Origin: Acidobacteriota bacterium
Lineage (GTDB): Bacteria > Acidobacteriota > Terriglobia > UBA7540
NCBI GenBank assembly: GCA_021780055.1
Contig: JAJXZM010000032.1
Location: 1 to 7,472 of the forward strand
Length of the DNA: 7,472 bases
Reading direction: 5' to 3'
In this document: positions 1 through 6,034 of the stretch, in pieces
Position numbering within the stretch: the first letter of the stretch is position 1
Layout of the letters: each line of letters begins with the position of its first letter
Translations under genes and position numbers: made by a program
The notes under the pieces: model-generated
The model's input: the letters and a program-made list of their open reading frames with translations, nothing else
Database searches by the model: none
Told to the model about the DNA's origin: nothing

Positions 1-162
1 TTCCTGGATGTAATCGAGTTTCTGCGTGAGGCCGCGAAAATCTCCGATGCCGTCGCCATTGCTGTCCTGAAAGCCGCGGACATGGAGCTGGTAGATGACG
101 GCGTCCTTGTACCAGGTCTGGGCCTTATCGGCCCGCCGGCCCTCCGCGTGTGTCACTGGCAT
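1..162 (-). CDS. treS: Trehalose synthase / GH13 alpha-glucosyltransferase, N-terminal fragment
   Basis: This is the first 54 codons of a minus-strand gene cut by the left window edge. The translation contains WYKDAVIYQLHVRGF (residues 17-31) followed by DSNGDGIGDFRGLTQKLDYI. That is the hallmark first beta-strand and calcium-loop region of TreS and closely related GH13 enzymes. In the family, TreS interconverts maltose and trehalose in the cytoplasm by intramolecular transglucosylation and often feeds the GlgE glucan pathway; a fused maltokinase is common but cannot be judged here. The catalytic Asp/Glu residues lie outside the window. The start is ATG at 162, preceded by a GAGG only 2 nt upstream. 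The frame is closed by a stop further upstream with no better start codon between. It is divergent from the gene at 419. An alternative is another GH13 enzyme such as an oligo-1,6-glucosidase, but the WYKDAVIYQLHVR form favours TreS. Confidence 0.82.
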   Translation of the reverse strand, partial: MPVTHAEGRRADKAQTWYKDAVIYQLHVRGFQDSNGDGIGDFRGLTQKLDYIQE

Positions 163-181
163 CGCCTCAGTCTTCAGTATT

Positions 182-221
182 CCCGCAGCAAGTGCGGGCC
201 GCTTGCCCGATGCGGGGCAAG
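182..221 (-). promoter_or_regulatory. Two tandem hairpins in the treS leader
   Basis: Two perfect inverted repeats lie 20-60 nt upstream of the treS start. Hairpin A is CCCGCA (182-187) with TGCGGG (193-198) around a 5-nt loop. Hairpin B is CTTGCCC (202-208) with GGGCAAG (215-221) around a 6-nt loop. TGCGGG recurs at 211-216, inside hairpin B, so CCCGCA at 182-187 could pair with either copy. Forming that alternative pair would disrupt B. There is no T-run after either stem in the minus direction, so this is not a standard intrinsic terminator. A role as an attenuator-like or translation-modulating leader is inference. Confidence 0.4.
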
Positions 222-263
222 AAGGCCGTCAGGAAAGCAAAAGCATCGGTCACCTGACATCTT

Positions 264-290
264 AATTTAAATTCTAACCGATTCTGAATC
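264..290. promoter_or_regulatory. AT-rich divergent promoter region with two palindromes
   Basis: The treS-LolA-like intergenic region has an AT-rich patch containing AATTTAAATT (264-273, a perfect palindrome) and GATTC-T-GAATC (280-290, a perfect 5+5 palindrome). This is the most likely place for divergent promoters or a dimeric regulator site. I could not assign convincing -35/-10 pairs. A CTGACA at 254-259 resembles a -35 for the plus strand but lacks a good partner, and TAGAAT on the minus strand (276-271) resembles a -10 but has no -35 at normal spacing. Confidence 0.25.
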
Positions 291-338
291 TTCAGGGCGC
301 ATCATTCACCGCATCTGCGCTCTACCCGAGTGGAAAAT

Positions 339-422
339 ATGAAAACTTCATGTGGACCCTTGAGCCTGCCAAAGCGTCTAAAGAGCATGGATGCACCATG
401 TTGGAACAGGGGGGGCCAATGA
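339..422 (+). other. Possible 27-residue upstream ORF overlapping the next start
   Basis: An ATG at 339 opens a 27-codon frame that ends in TGA at 420-422. This stop overlaps the preferred start of the next gene as ATGA (419-422), the usual arrangement for translational coupling. The peptide starts MKTSCGPLSLPKRLKSM and has no recognisable domain. Only a weak purine stretch (GAGTGGAAAA) precedes the ATG. It may be a leader peptide, or simply a chance frame. Confidence 0.2.
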
Positions 423-1276
423 GTTTGTGGCATGGGACTGCAACACGAAACCTCATGATGCGGCTCTTGATGAGGCTCGCACTCGGGTTTGAAATTGCGG
501 CCTTTCTGTTTTCAGCGGGACTCAGCCTGAAGGCCACCGAATCAGACCCCGAGACCATTGAATCCCCGCTGACAACTTCCCAGGTTGTCAACAGAATGGT
601 GGAGATGAACGAGCGCCGGGCGGAAGCCCTTCGGGCCTATACGTCGCTGCGGACATATCACCTGGAATTGCATGGCATCCTCAATCTGCAGGCGGATATG
701 GAAGTCAAAATGACGTACCGCTATCCGGGTGACAAGGACTTCATCATTCTTTCTCAAAGCGGGTCCGCATACATTCGCAGTCACGTCTTGAAGCGCCTGA
801 TCGAGGCCGAAAACGAGTCATCCCACCGGGATGAAGTTCACCAGGTGGCGATCACGCCTGAAAATTATGATTTTGAATTGGCGGGCTTTGAACACGATGG
901 CAACGAGGGATATTACATTCTGAACGTTACGCCCAAGGTCAACAGGAAGTATCTTTTCAAAGGACGCATCTGGGTTGATGACCGGGACTACGCGATTGTA
1001 CGTATTGAAGGCCAGCCGGCAAAGCCGCCGTCCTGGTGGACGACGAAGGTAAACTTTGTGGCCCAGTATGAGCGGGTGGGAAACTTCTGGCTCCCCGCGT
1101 CAAACAAATCTGTCACCAGCGTTCGGGTCTTCGGGCGCTCGCTCCTGACGATCCGGTGCAAGGATTATGATCTGACCAGCACCGCCAACATCCAACCGGT
1201 CGCGCCGGTGAAAGTGCTCTCGAGTGAGAGCGCGCCCAGTATGGTCCTTGTCTCGCCTTCACCTCCCGGCCAATAG
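419..1276 (+). CDS. Exported LolA-like (outer-membrane lipoprotein-sorting type) protein
   Basis: A predicted exported protein of 285 residues. I chose ATG 419 because it follows a strong G-rich ribosome site (AGGGGGGG, about 3 nt before the start). The same frame is open to an ATG at 350, and ATGs at 398 and 455 are other options. The N-terminus has Arg residues followed by a hydrophobic stretch (about residues 20-37, LALGFEIAAFLFSAGLSL), consistent with a Sec signal peptide. There is no lipobox Cys. The mature part opens with an amphipathic helix (about 55-74) and then beta-rich sequence, including YYILNVTPKVNRKYLFKGRI and WVDDRDYAIVRIEG (about 165-198) and FWLPASNKS (about 223-231). That strand pattern is seen in the LolA/LolB/RseB half-barrel fold, where 'V(D)xxdyaivrieg...fWlP' is typical of proteins annotated as lipoprotein-sorting. 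A Pro/Ser-rich tail ends the protein. It probably acts in the periplasm; a lipid or lipoprotein ligand is inferred from fold only. Confidence 0.6.
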   Translation: MSLWHGTATRNLMMRLLMRLALGFEIAAFLFSAGLSLKATESDPETIESPLTTSQVVNRMVEMNERRAEALRAYTSLRTYHLELHGILNLQADMEVKMTYRYPGDKDFIILSQSGSAYIRSHVLKRLIEAENESSHRDEVHQVAITPENYDFELAGFEHDGNEGYYILNVTPKVNRKYLFKGRIWVDDRDYAIVRIEGQPAKPPSWWTTKVNFVAQYERVGNFWLPASNKSVTSVRVFGRSLLTIRCKDYDLTSTANIQPVAPVKVLSSESAPSMVLVSPSPPGQ

Positions 1277-1372
1277 GCCACGACCACAACAATTTCAGCA
1301 CAGATCGTTTGCGCTGCCATGCCCCGAGGTGAACCGGCCCTTAAGCATCCCAACCCGCAATATCGATTAGCC

Positions 1373-1401
1373 TTTTCACCCTGCTGCGATTGCGCTAAGA
1401 T
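1373..1401 (+). promoter_or_regulatory. Candidate sigma70-type promoter for the HAD gene
   Basis: TTTTCA (1373-1378) and TAAGAT (1396-1401) are separated by exactly 17 nt. Each matches 4 of 6 consensus bases. The transcript would start about 30 nt upstream of the HAD start codon. This is a weak motif match supported only by spacing and placement in a 163-nt gap. Confidence 0.3.
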
Positions 1402-1424
1402 GCACAATTCAGCAAATCCTACAC

Positions 1425-1431
1425 AGGAAAG
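1425..1431 (+). promoter_or_regulatory. Shine-Dalgarno of the HAD gene
   Basis: AGGAAAG lies 8 nt upstream of ATG 1440 and fixes that codon as the start. Confidence 0.6.
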
Positions 1432-1439
1432 ACGACACA

Positions 1440-2327
1440 ATGAGTTCACCCAAAGACCAGTTACTTGCTTTTAAGCCGCAGCACAAATTCTTTGTCGGCA
1501 TTGACTCCGACGGCTGCGTGTTTGACTCAATGGAGATCAAGCACAAGGAATGTTTTATTCCCAACATCATCAAGTACTGGAAGCTGCAGGCGATCTCCAA
1601 GTACGCCCGCGAGGCGGCGGAGTTTGTGAATCTCTATTCCAAGTGGCGCGGCACCAACCGTTTTCCGGCGCTGACCCGGACCTTCCAGCTTCTGCGCGAG
1701 TGGCCGGAGCCGATGCGGCGCGGCGTCAAGATTCCGGACGTGCCCACGCTGCAGGCGTGGATTGATTCCGGCGTGCCGTTGGGCAATCCCGCGCTGGAAG
1801 CCGAAGTGGCCAAAACGAACGATCCCGTGCTGGCGCAGACGCTCGAGTGGAGCCTCGCCGTTAACCGCTCGATTGCGGATATGGTGGAAGGCGTTCCGCC
1901 GTTTCCGTATTTCCGCGAGAGCGCGGAAAAGCTCCAGAGCAAGGCAGACATCATTTGCGTCTCCGCAACTCCGGGCGAAGCCCTGGAGCGCGAATGGCAG
2001 GAGCATGACATTGCGAAGTACGCGGAAGTGATCGCCGGGCAGGAAATGGGAAGCAAGAAGGAACATCTGAAGCTGACGACGGAAGGAAAGTATGAGAAGG
2101 ATTGCGTGCTGATGGTAGGTGATGCTCCCGGCGACCTGGCCGCCGCCCGCGCCAACAAAGCGCTGTTTTATCCCATCAACCCGGGCCATGAGGAAGCATC
2201 CTGGCAGCGCTTCCACGATGAGGCTATCGACCGGTTCCTCAGCAAAACTTACGCCGGCAACTATGAGGCGCAGTTGATCGCGGAGTTCCAGAAGCTCCTT
2301 CCGGAAACACCCCCGTGGAAGAAATGA
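1440..2327 (+). CDS. HAD-superfamily hydrolase with enlarged cap
   Basis: A cytoplasmic HAD phosphohydrolase-like protein of 295 residues. Motif I is GIDSDGCVFDS (20-30), giving nucleophile D22 and acid/base D24 in the DxDGxxxDS form of the beta-phosphoglucomutase/phosphatase branch. Motif II is VSATP (174-178, S175). Motif III is probably K206 or K207. Motif IV is GDAPGD (227-232), supplying Mg2+ ligands. All four catalytic motifs are intact, so it should be active. About 130 residues separate motif I from the next core strand, larger than the usual C1 cap. They include a conserved-looking KWRGTNRFPALTRTF (68-82) that probably helps define the substrate. The substrate is unknown; a sugar phosphate is a guess from motif class. 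It stands alone, with 163 nt before it and 193 nt after it. Confidence 0.8.
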   Translation: MSSPKDQLLAFKPQHKFFVGIDSDGCVFDSMEIKHKECFIPNIIKYWKLQAISKYAREAAEFVNLYSKWRGTNRFPALTRTFQLLREWPEPMRRGVKIPDVPTLQAWIDSGVPLGNPALEAEVAKTNDPVLAQTLEWSLAVNRSIADMVEGVPPFPYFRESAEKLQSKADIICVSATPGEALEREWQEHDIAKYAEVIAGQEMGSKKEHLKLTTEGKYEKDCVLMVGDAPGDLAAARANKALFYPINPGHEEASWQRFHDEAIDRFLSKTYAGNYEAQLIAEFQKLLPETPPWKK

Positions 2328-2509
2328 GTCTCGCCTTTACTGGTCGCAGAAAAGGCCAGCCTGGCATCCTGATCCCGCCTGGGGGGAGAAGAACGTCGAT
2401 GCCTCGCTCAAGGTGAGCTCCGTGGAGAGTCGCTTCGTTTCACGTGTCATTTCCGCATGGCATAATCAAATGGTATAGGCTAACAGCGGAAACTCTTCGT
2501 GACTTTACC

Positions 2510-2513
2510 GGAG
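2510..2513 (+). promoter_or_regulatory. Shine-Dalgarno of the exported protein at 2521
   Basis: GGAG with a 7-nt spacer to ATG 2521 supports that start. Upstream, CATAAT (2461-2466) resembles a -10 box but has no good -35 at 16-18 nt, so I do not call a promoter. Confidence 0.5.
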
Positions 2514-2520
2514 TTGGCGC

Positions 2521-3738
2521 ATGCAGGGGCAAAAGCCAGGCAGGCATCTTGCAATCGCTCTGGGGCTGGCATTGCTGCTGAGCCTCGCCTTGGCGGCCCC
2601 CGGCAGATGCCAGGAGCTTCTACTTCCAAATCTGCAAGCGTCCGCTAACCGCATTTTTGACCAAACCTCTCCGGAGGGCCGGTTGAAATGCACCATCGAG
2701 CGCGAAAATCCCTCTCTAGATTTTACCTTTCACTTCGATGCTGGTTTCCGCATTTCATGTCCCGTCTACCAGTTTGGCGGCCAAATGACCCGCGTATGGA
2801 TACTTGCACGGGTGACTCCGGAGGGAGGAAGTCCAGTCTTGCTGGGCATGTCCACCATCTTCCGGCGCTCAGCTCTTGAGCCGTCGCTTTTGCGCCGTAC
2901 CGGGACAAGCGTTTTATTCCGTGTAAGCGGGGGATTCTCGGTGGGCGAAGGCCGCTATCGCGTGGAAGTGGCGCTGGCGGATTCCCATGACCGCATCTGC
3001 CGCCGTTCATGGAGAATTAAAGTTCCACACCACTGGCAGAAAGCGGTGCCGGTTGTTCTGGCGGCCCACCAGGTGTCCCCCCTCAGCATTCCACCGTGGC
3101 GCGGGCCACAATCCAAAGATGGCCTGCGGCTGGCCATCTTGCTCAGTGCGGACTCCTACAATCCCGGTGCCCCCCGATTGGGAGCGGGATACCAGATGAT
3201 GCTGTTGCAAATTCTCTCCACGCTCCTCCAGGAAGTGCCTTGCAAGTCCGTGCGCCTGGTGGCGTTCAATCTGGATCAGGAGCAGGTGATTTATACGGTT
3301 GATTCATTTGAGCCGTCCGGATTCGACGTGCTGCAACGGGCGATTAATGGACTCAACCTGGGGGTTGTTTCCGTTCAGACCCTCCAGAAGCGCAATGAAT
3401 GGGCAAACATGTTGACCACACTGGCGAATCAACAACTGACCGCCCAACCGCCGCCCGATGCGGTGATCATCCTTGGACGCTCTTTCCGCTACATGAAGAA
3501 ATTACCGCGGGAGATGTTGATGTTCCGTTACGAAAGAATGCCCGGGTTCTTTTATTTCGAGAACGGTCCCGACAACCTGTTTCCGGATTCGCTGGGCTTC
3601 CTTATCAAATCCCTGAAAGGAAAGATTTATAGGGTCAGCACTCCTCATGACCTGAGCACTGCGATCGAGAAGATGCTCGCCCAGGTGAGAGAAACCGGCC
3701 GAAGCGGCCAAGCGAATCTATATAACTTGGGCAAATAG
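2521..3738 (+). CDS. Exported protein of unknown function with possible degenerate VWA-like domain
   Basis: A 405-residue protein that I do not recognise by name. The N-terminus is a clear signal peptide: basic KPGRH, then a hydrophobic core (residues 10-26, LAIALGLALLLSLALAA), with cleavage likely near GRC-QE (30/31). C30 is not in a convincing lipobox. Residues about 50-170 are beta-rich and look like an immunoglobulin-like or accessory domain, with VWILARVTPEGGSPVLLG (92-109) and YRVEVALAD (146-154). Residues about 200-390 alternate hydrophobic strands and helices (LRLAILLSA 202-210, VRLVAFNL 244-251, DAVIILGR 313-320, GKIYRVS 367-373), as in a Rossmann-like VWA fold. The metal-site DxSxS expected after the first strand is not present; the sequence there is SADSYN (209-214). 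If it is VWA-like, it probably does not bind metal in the standard way. It is probably periplasmic or secreted. It is the last gene of the plus block, facing a convergent gene 33 nt away. Confidence 0.6.
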   Translation: MQGQKPGRHLAIALGLALLLSLALAAPGRCQELLLPNLQASANRIFDQTSPEGRLKCTIERENPSLDFTFHFDAGFRISCPVYQFGGQMTRVWILARVTPEGGSPVLLGMSTIFRRSALEPSLLRRTGTSVLFRVSGGFSVGEGRYRVEVALADSHDRICRRSWRIKVPHHWQKAVPVVLAAHQVSPLSIPPWRGPQSKDGLRLAILLSADSYNPGAPRLGAGYQMMLLQILSTLLQEVPCKSVRLVAFNLDQEQVIYTVDSFEPSGFDVLQRAINGLNLGVVSVQTLQKRNEWANMLTTLANQQLTAQPPPDAVIILGRSFRYMKKLPREMLMFRYERMPGFFYFENGPDNLFPDSLGFLIKSLKGKIYRVSTPHDLSTAIEKMLAQVRETGRSGQANLYNLGK

Positions 3739-3771
3739 CGCCGTATTGGGGTCGCGGTGCTACAAGGCTGG

Positions 3772-4422
3772 CTAAGGCGCCCGCCAGATCAGGTGGTGCT
3801 TGTTGTCATTCCCGAACATCACAATCGAGTCGGCGGTAGTCTGTGACGTCTGGCCGGAGACAACGGCGGTGAGATCGACGGCTCCCAGATCCATCATGTA
3901 GCCTTCGGAGTCTCTTAGCTCAATGTTGGGAGAGTTTGCGTTGACAAGAACGTAGCTGGCGTTGTTGCCCTGCAGCGAGAGCAATCCGCCTCCGCCGGAG
4001 CAGCTTCCAAGTTCGGCCGTGACGCGGGGTTTGCTTCCTTTAGCGGCAACGCTGAATTGCAGATGGTCGCGCAGCAACGTCGCAGTTTCCGCTCCGCCGG
4101 AGACGGTCAGCTCGCCGGCGCTAATCGAGGTGACAGCATTGCCGTCCTGGTCAAACATTTTGATCGAGGGCCAGCAATTCGTTGCCGGAGCACAATCCAC
4201 GGCAATCTGGATGCGGACTTTTCCTCTGCCATCCACTACATCAAATTCACGCGCCGTGATCTTCTCCGCGCTGTTAGCTATATTTCCAGCCGATGAGCAT
4301 GCGACGGCGTAAATCACTCCAAGGAGTGCGGCCAGTGCAACGCCGGCGGCGGCGACACGTTTCAGCCGCCTGTTATCGCGCTCCAGTTTTTCCAGCCGCT
4401 CTGCAAATTCTTTGTCTGTCAT
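3772..4422 (-). CDS. Membrane-anchored small protein with beta-type repeats
   Basis: A 216-residue protein of unknown function. The frame is open to 4473, but I place the start at ATG 4422 because AGAGAGG (4435-4429) sits 6 nt upstream. That gives a normal N-terminus, MTDKEFAERLEKLERDN. Residues 3-22 are a short charged coiled-coil-like helix. A single hydrophobic segment follows at about 23-42 (VAAAGVALAALLGVIYAVAC). The rest is polar and beta-like, and presumably faces the periplasm. Three stretches share a strand-[DN]-x-[DE]-G-turn-strand pattern: about 55-73 (REFDVVDGRGKVRI), 85-103 (SIKMFDQDGNAVTSI) and 165-181 (NIELRDSEGYMMDLGA). C42 at the end of the membrane segment is in AVAC, a poor lipobox, so lipoprotein status is unlikely but possible. 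It lies 134 nt after the oxidoreductase gene on the same strand. Confidence 0.6.
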   Translation of the reverse strand: MTDKEFAERLEKLERDNRRLKRVAAAGVALAALLGVIYAVACSSAGNIANSAEKITAREFDVVDGRGKVRIQIAVDCAPATNCWPSIKMFDQDGNAVTSISAGELTVSGGAETATLLRDHLQFSVAAKGSKPRVTAELGSCSGGGGLLSLQGNNASYVLVNANSPNIELRDSEGYMMDLGAVDLTAVVSGQTSQTTADSIVMFGNDNKHHLIWRAP

Positions 4423-4556
4423 ATTCAACCTCTCTGCGCCCGGACTCTGCCCCCCGTGGAGCAAGTTTACCATTCCCCCAAAATTCCTGAGCAGTCCTCA
4501 GTGGTGTGCAGGCGGACGATGACCAGCCACTGCCTGAAATTCCGCACAAATGATGT

Positions 4557-6032
4557 CTACTGGTTTTTTTCGGCAGCGCGGTTGGCGGCTCGCGCCTGCT
4601 TCATGATCTCGCCGTAACCTTCCTTATCAAAAGGCGGGCAGCCGGTGGGGAATTGTCCCAGCTCATTCTTCTTTGAGCGCATGAGGTAGGTGCAGTAGGA
4701 AAGCGTCTTGCAAGTGCGGAGCGGATCGAGTTCGGCTTTTTCCAGCGTCACCCGTGGAAGATCAGGATAAGCCAGCGCCGCGCGGCCCAAGCCTGCAAAC
4801 GTGGTGCGATGCTGTTTGATGTTGGCTGCCGCCACGTGGATCAGGAAGTGGCGCAGCCAGCTATAGCCCGTTCCCACCACGGCCAGGTCGGGATAGGCGT
4901 TCTGGATTTCCGCGGTGGCGGAAAAATGCCGTGCCACGCCCAGCAACGGATGCTCGGGCGTTTCGTAGTAGCCTTCGTTCGGCTTGTCAAAAGGGCGGCC
5001 GAGGTGCGGGTTGGCGTAAGGGATTCCGAGGGAGACGTTCAGCAGGCGCACGCCGGCCTGCTTGAGCCAGCCGATAAACTTGATGGGCTCCGAGAGGTCC
5101 ATGCGATAAGGGTCGTTCGGGTCCGTGCCGAAGCCGTAATTGTAAGGTGTCGGAAAAGCTCGCGGCACTCCAATCGAATTTTCACTGCCCACGGCATAGG
5201 GGACGCCGTCGTAGACGCCCAGGCGCACGCCCAGCAGAAAATCATCACCAACGTGCCGGCGGATCTTTTCCGCAACGTTCAGCGTGAATCGGGCACGGTT
5301 TTCGAGCGGGCCGCCGTATGCGCCTTGGCGAGTGCGGGCGCCGATCAGCTCAGAGAGCAGATACCCGTGCGTCATCTTGAGATCGACGCCGTCGAAGCCA
5401 AGCTCGCGGGCCAGCGCGGCGGCCTGAACAAAGCGGTCTTCAAGCTCCGCAAGGTATTCGTCAGTGGCAAGCTCCGGCGGAGTTTCCCGCGGTGGCAGGC
5501 CCTCGCGGTCGACCAGTGGGTACAAATCCAGCACCGGATGCCGGGAAGCCACCTTCTGCTTTTCGAAAGAGTAGCGGCCGGAATGGGTGAGCTGCAAAAC
5601 CGCGACGAAATCCTCGCAGGTGCCGAATTCCTTCAGGTGCGCCTCGCGGCACGTTTCCAGAAGTTCCTTCAATCGCTTTGCTGAGCCGGGATGGATCCAG
5701 AGTTGCCGAGGGTTGGCCCGGCCTTCCGGAACCACGGCGCAGGCTTCAAACCAGATCAGCTTGGCCCCGCCCGCCCCAAAACGCCGGTAGCGGCGCACGG
5801 TCAAGTCGCCGGGATTGCCGTCGAGGTCGCCGTCGCAGCCCTCCATGGGATGGATGGCGAACGAATTTCCAATCCGCCAGATCTTGCCGCCGAGGCTCTT
5901 GATTTCAACCGGCCGCGCAAGAATGCTGCGGATTTCTTCGCAGTCCTCGACGAGAGGAATGTCAACACCCAGCTCCGCGGCGTGCGTGCGAAGGTCGGCA
6001 AGGCTTCTGTAGTGGAAGAATTGTATTGGCAC
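4557..6032 (-). CDS. NADH:flavin oxidoreductase, Old Yellow Enzyme family (single TIM barrel)
   Basis: A 491-residue cytoplasmic FMN-binding barrel of the OYE / 2,4-dienoyl-CoA-reductase-like family. Visible family signatures are NSFAIHPMEGCDGD (56-69), VLQLTHSGRYS (145-155), GFDGVDLKMTHGYLLSELIG (212-231), GAYGGPLENRARF (237-249), GVRLGVYDG (268-276) and the late barrel AVVGTGYS (384-391). The usual HxxH/N pair reads KMTH here (K219, H222). There is no C-terminal FAD/NAD domain, unlike full-length dienoyl-CoA reductase. The C-terminal cysteine cluster is C441, C447 and C465 (CKTLSYCTYLM...TGCPPFD). A 4Fe-4S site in relatives needs more cysteines, so a cluster is doubtful. The start is GTG 6032, overlapping the protease stop as TAGTG. 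There is no Shine-Dalgarno, so translation probably relies on coupling. An N-terminus of FHYRSLADL type fits this start. The substrate is unknown; reduction of an activated alkene by NAD(P)H is the family norm. Confidence 0.85.
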   Translation of the reverse strand: MPIQFFHYRSLADLRTHAAELGVDIPLVEDCEEIRSILARPVEIKSLGGKIWRIGNSFAIHPMEGCDGDLDGNPGDLTVRRYRRFGAGGAKLIWFEACAVVPEGRANPRQLWIHPGSAKRLKELLETCREAHLKEFGTCEDFVAVLQLTHSGRYSFEKQKVASRHPVLDLYPLVDREGLPPRETPPELATDEYLAELEDRFVQAAALARELGFDGVDLKMTHGYLLSELIGARTRQGAYGGPLENRARFTLNVAEKIRRHVGDDFLLGVRLGVYDGVPYAVGSENSIGVPRAFPTPYNYGFGTDPNDPYRMDLSEPIKFIGWLKQAGVRLLNVSLGIPYANPHLGRPFDKPNEGYYETPEHPLLGVARHFSATAEIQNAYPDLAVVGTGYSWLRHFLIHVAAANIKQHRTTFAGLGRAALAYPDLPRVTLEKAELDPLRTCKTLSYCTYLMRSKKNELGQFPTGCPPFDKEGYGEIMKQARAANRAAEKNQ

Positions 6033-6034
6033 TA
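6030..6034 (-). promoter_or_regulatory. TAGTG stop-start overlap (translational coupling)
   Basis: The protease stop TAG (6034-6032) shares its last base with the oxidoreductase start GTG (6032-6030). The 18 nt upstream of GTG contain no purine-rich ribosome site. Terminating ribosomes reinitiating at GTG would be the simplest way to translate the second gene. Confidence 0.6.

Noticed and set aside
350..418. Longer start for the LolA-like protein at ATG 350
   Set aside because: It would put about 42 mostly polar residues before the signal-peptide core and lacks a ribosome site. ATG 419 follows a strong G-rich site.
1527..2216. 229-codon open frame on the minus strand
   Set aside because: It is antisense to the HAD gene, which has four intact catalytic motifs and a good ribosome site.
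2324..2416. 30-codon frame starting inside the HAD stop (ATGA)
   Set aside because: The peptide is Arg/Gly/Pro-rich, has no ribosome site beyond the overlap and no recognisable pattern. It is probably chance.
3738..3781. GCGCC/GGCGC inverted repeat at the convergent gene ends
   Set aside because: A 5-bp stem with a loop of more than 30 nt and no T-run on either strand is not a credible bidirectional terminator.
4487..4501. CTGAG/CTCAG hairpin after the oxidoreductase gene
   Set aside because: The stem is only 5 bp and the T-run after it on the minus strand is short (GAATTTT). It is too weak to call a terminator.
4809..5684. 291-codon open frame on the plus strand
   Set aside because: It lies wholly antisense to the oxidoreductase, whose family motifs run through this region. 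The translation is Arg/Val-rich without recognisable domains, as expected for a shadow in GC-rich DNA.
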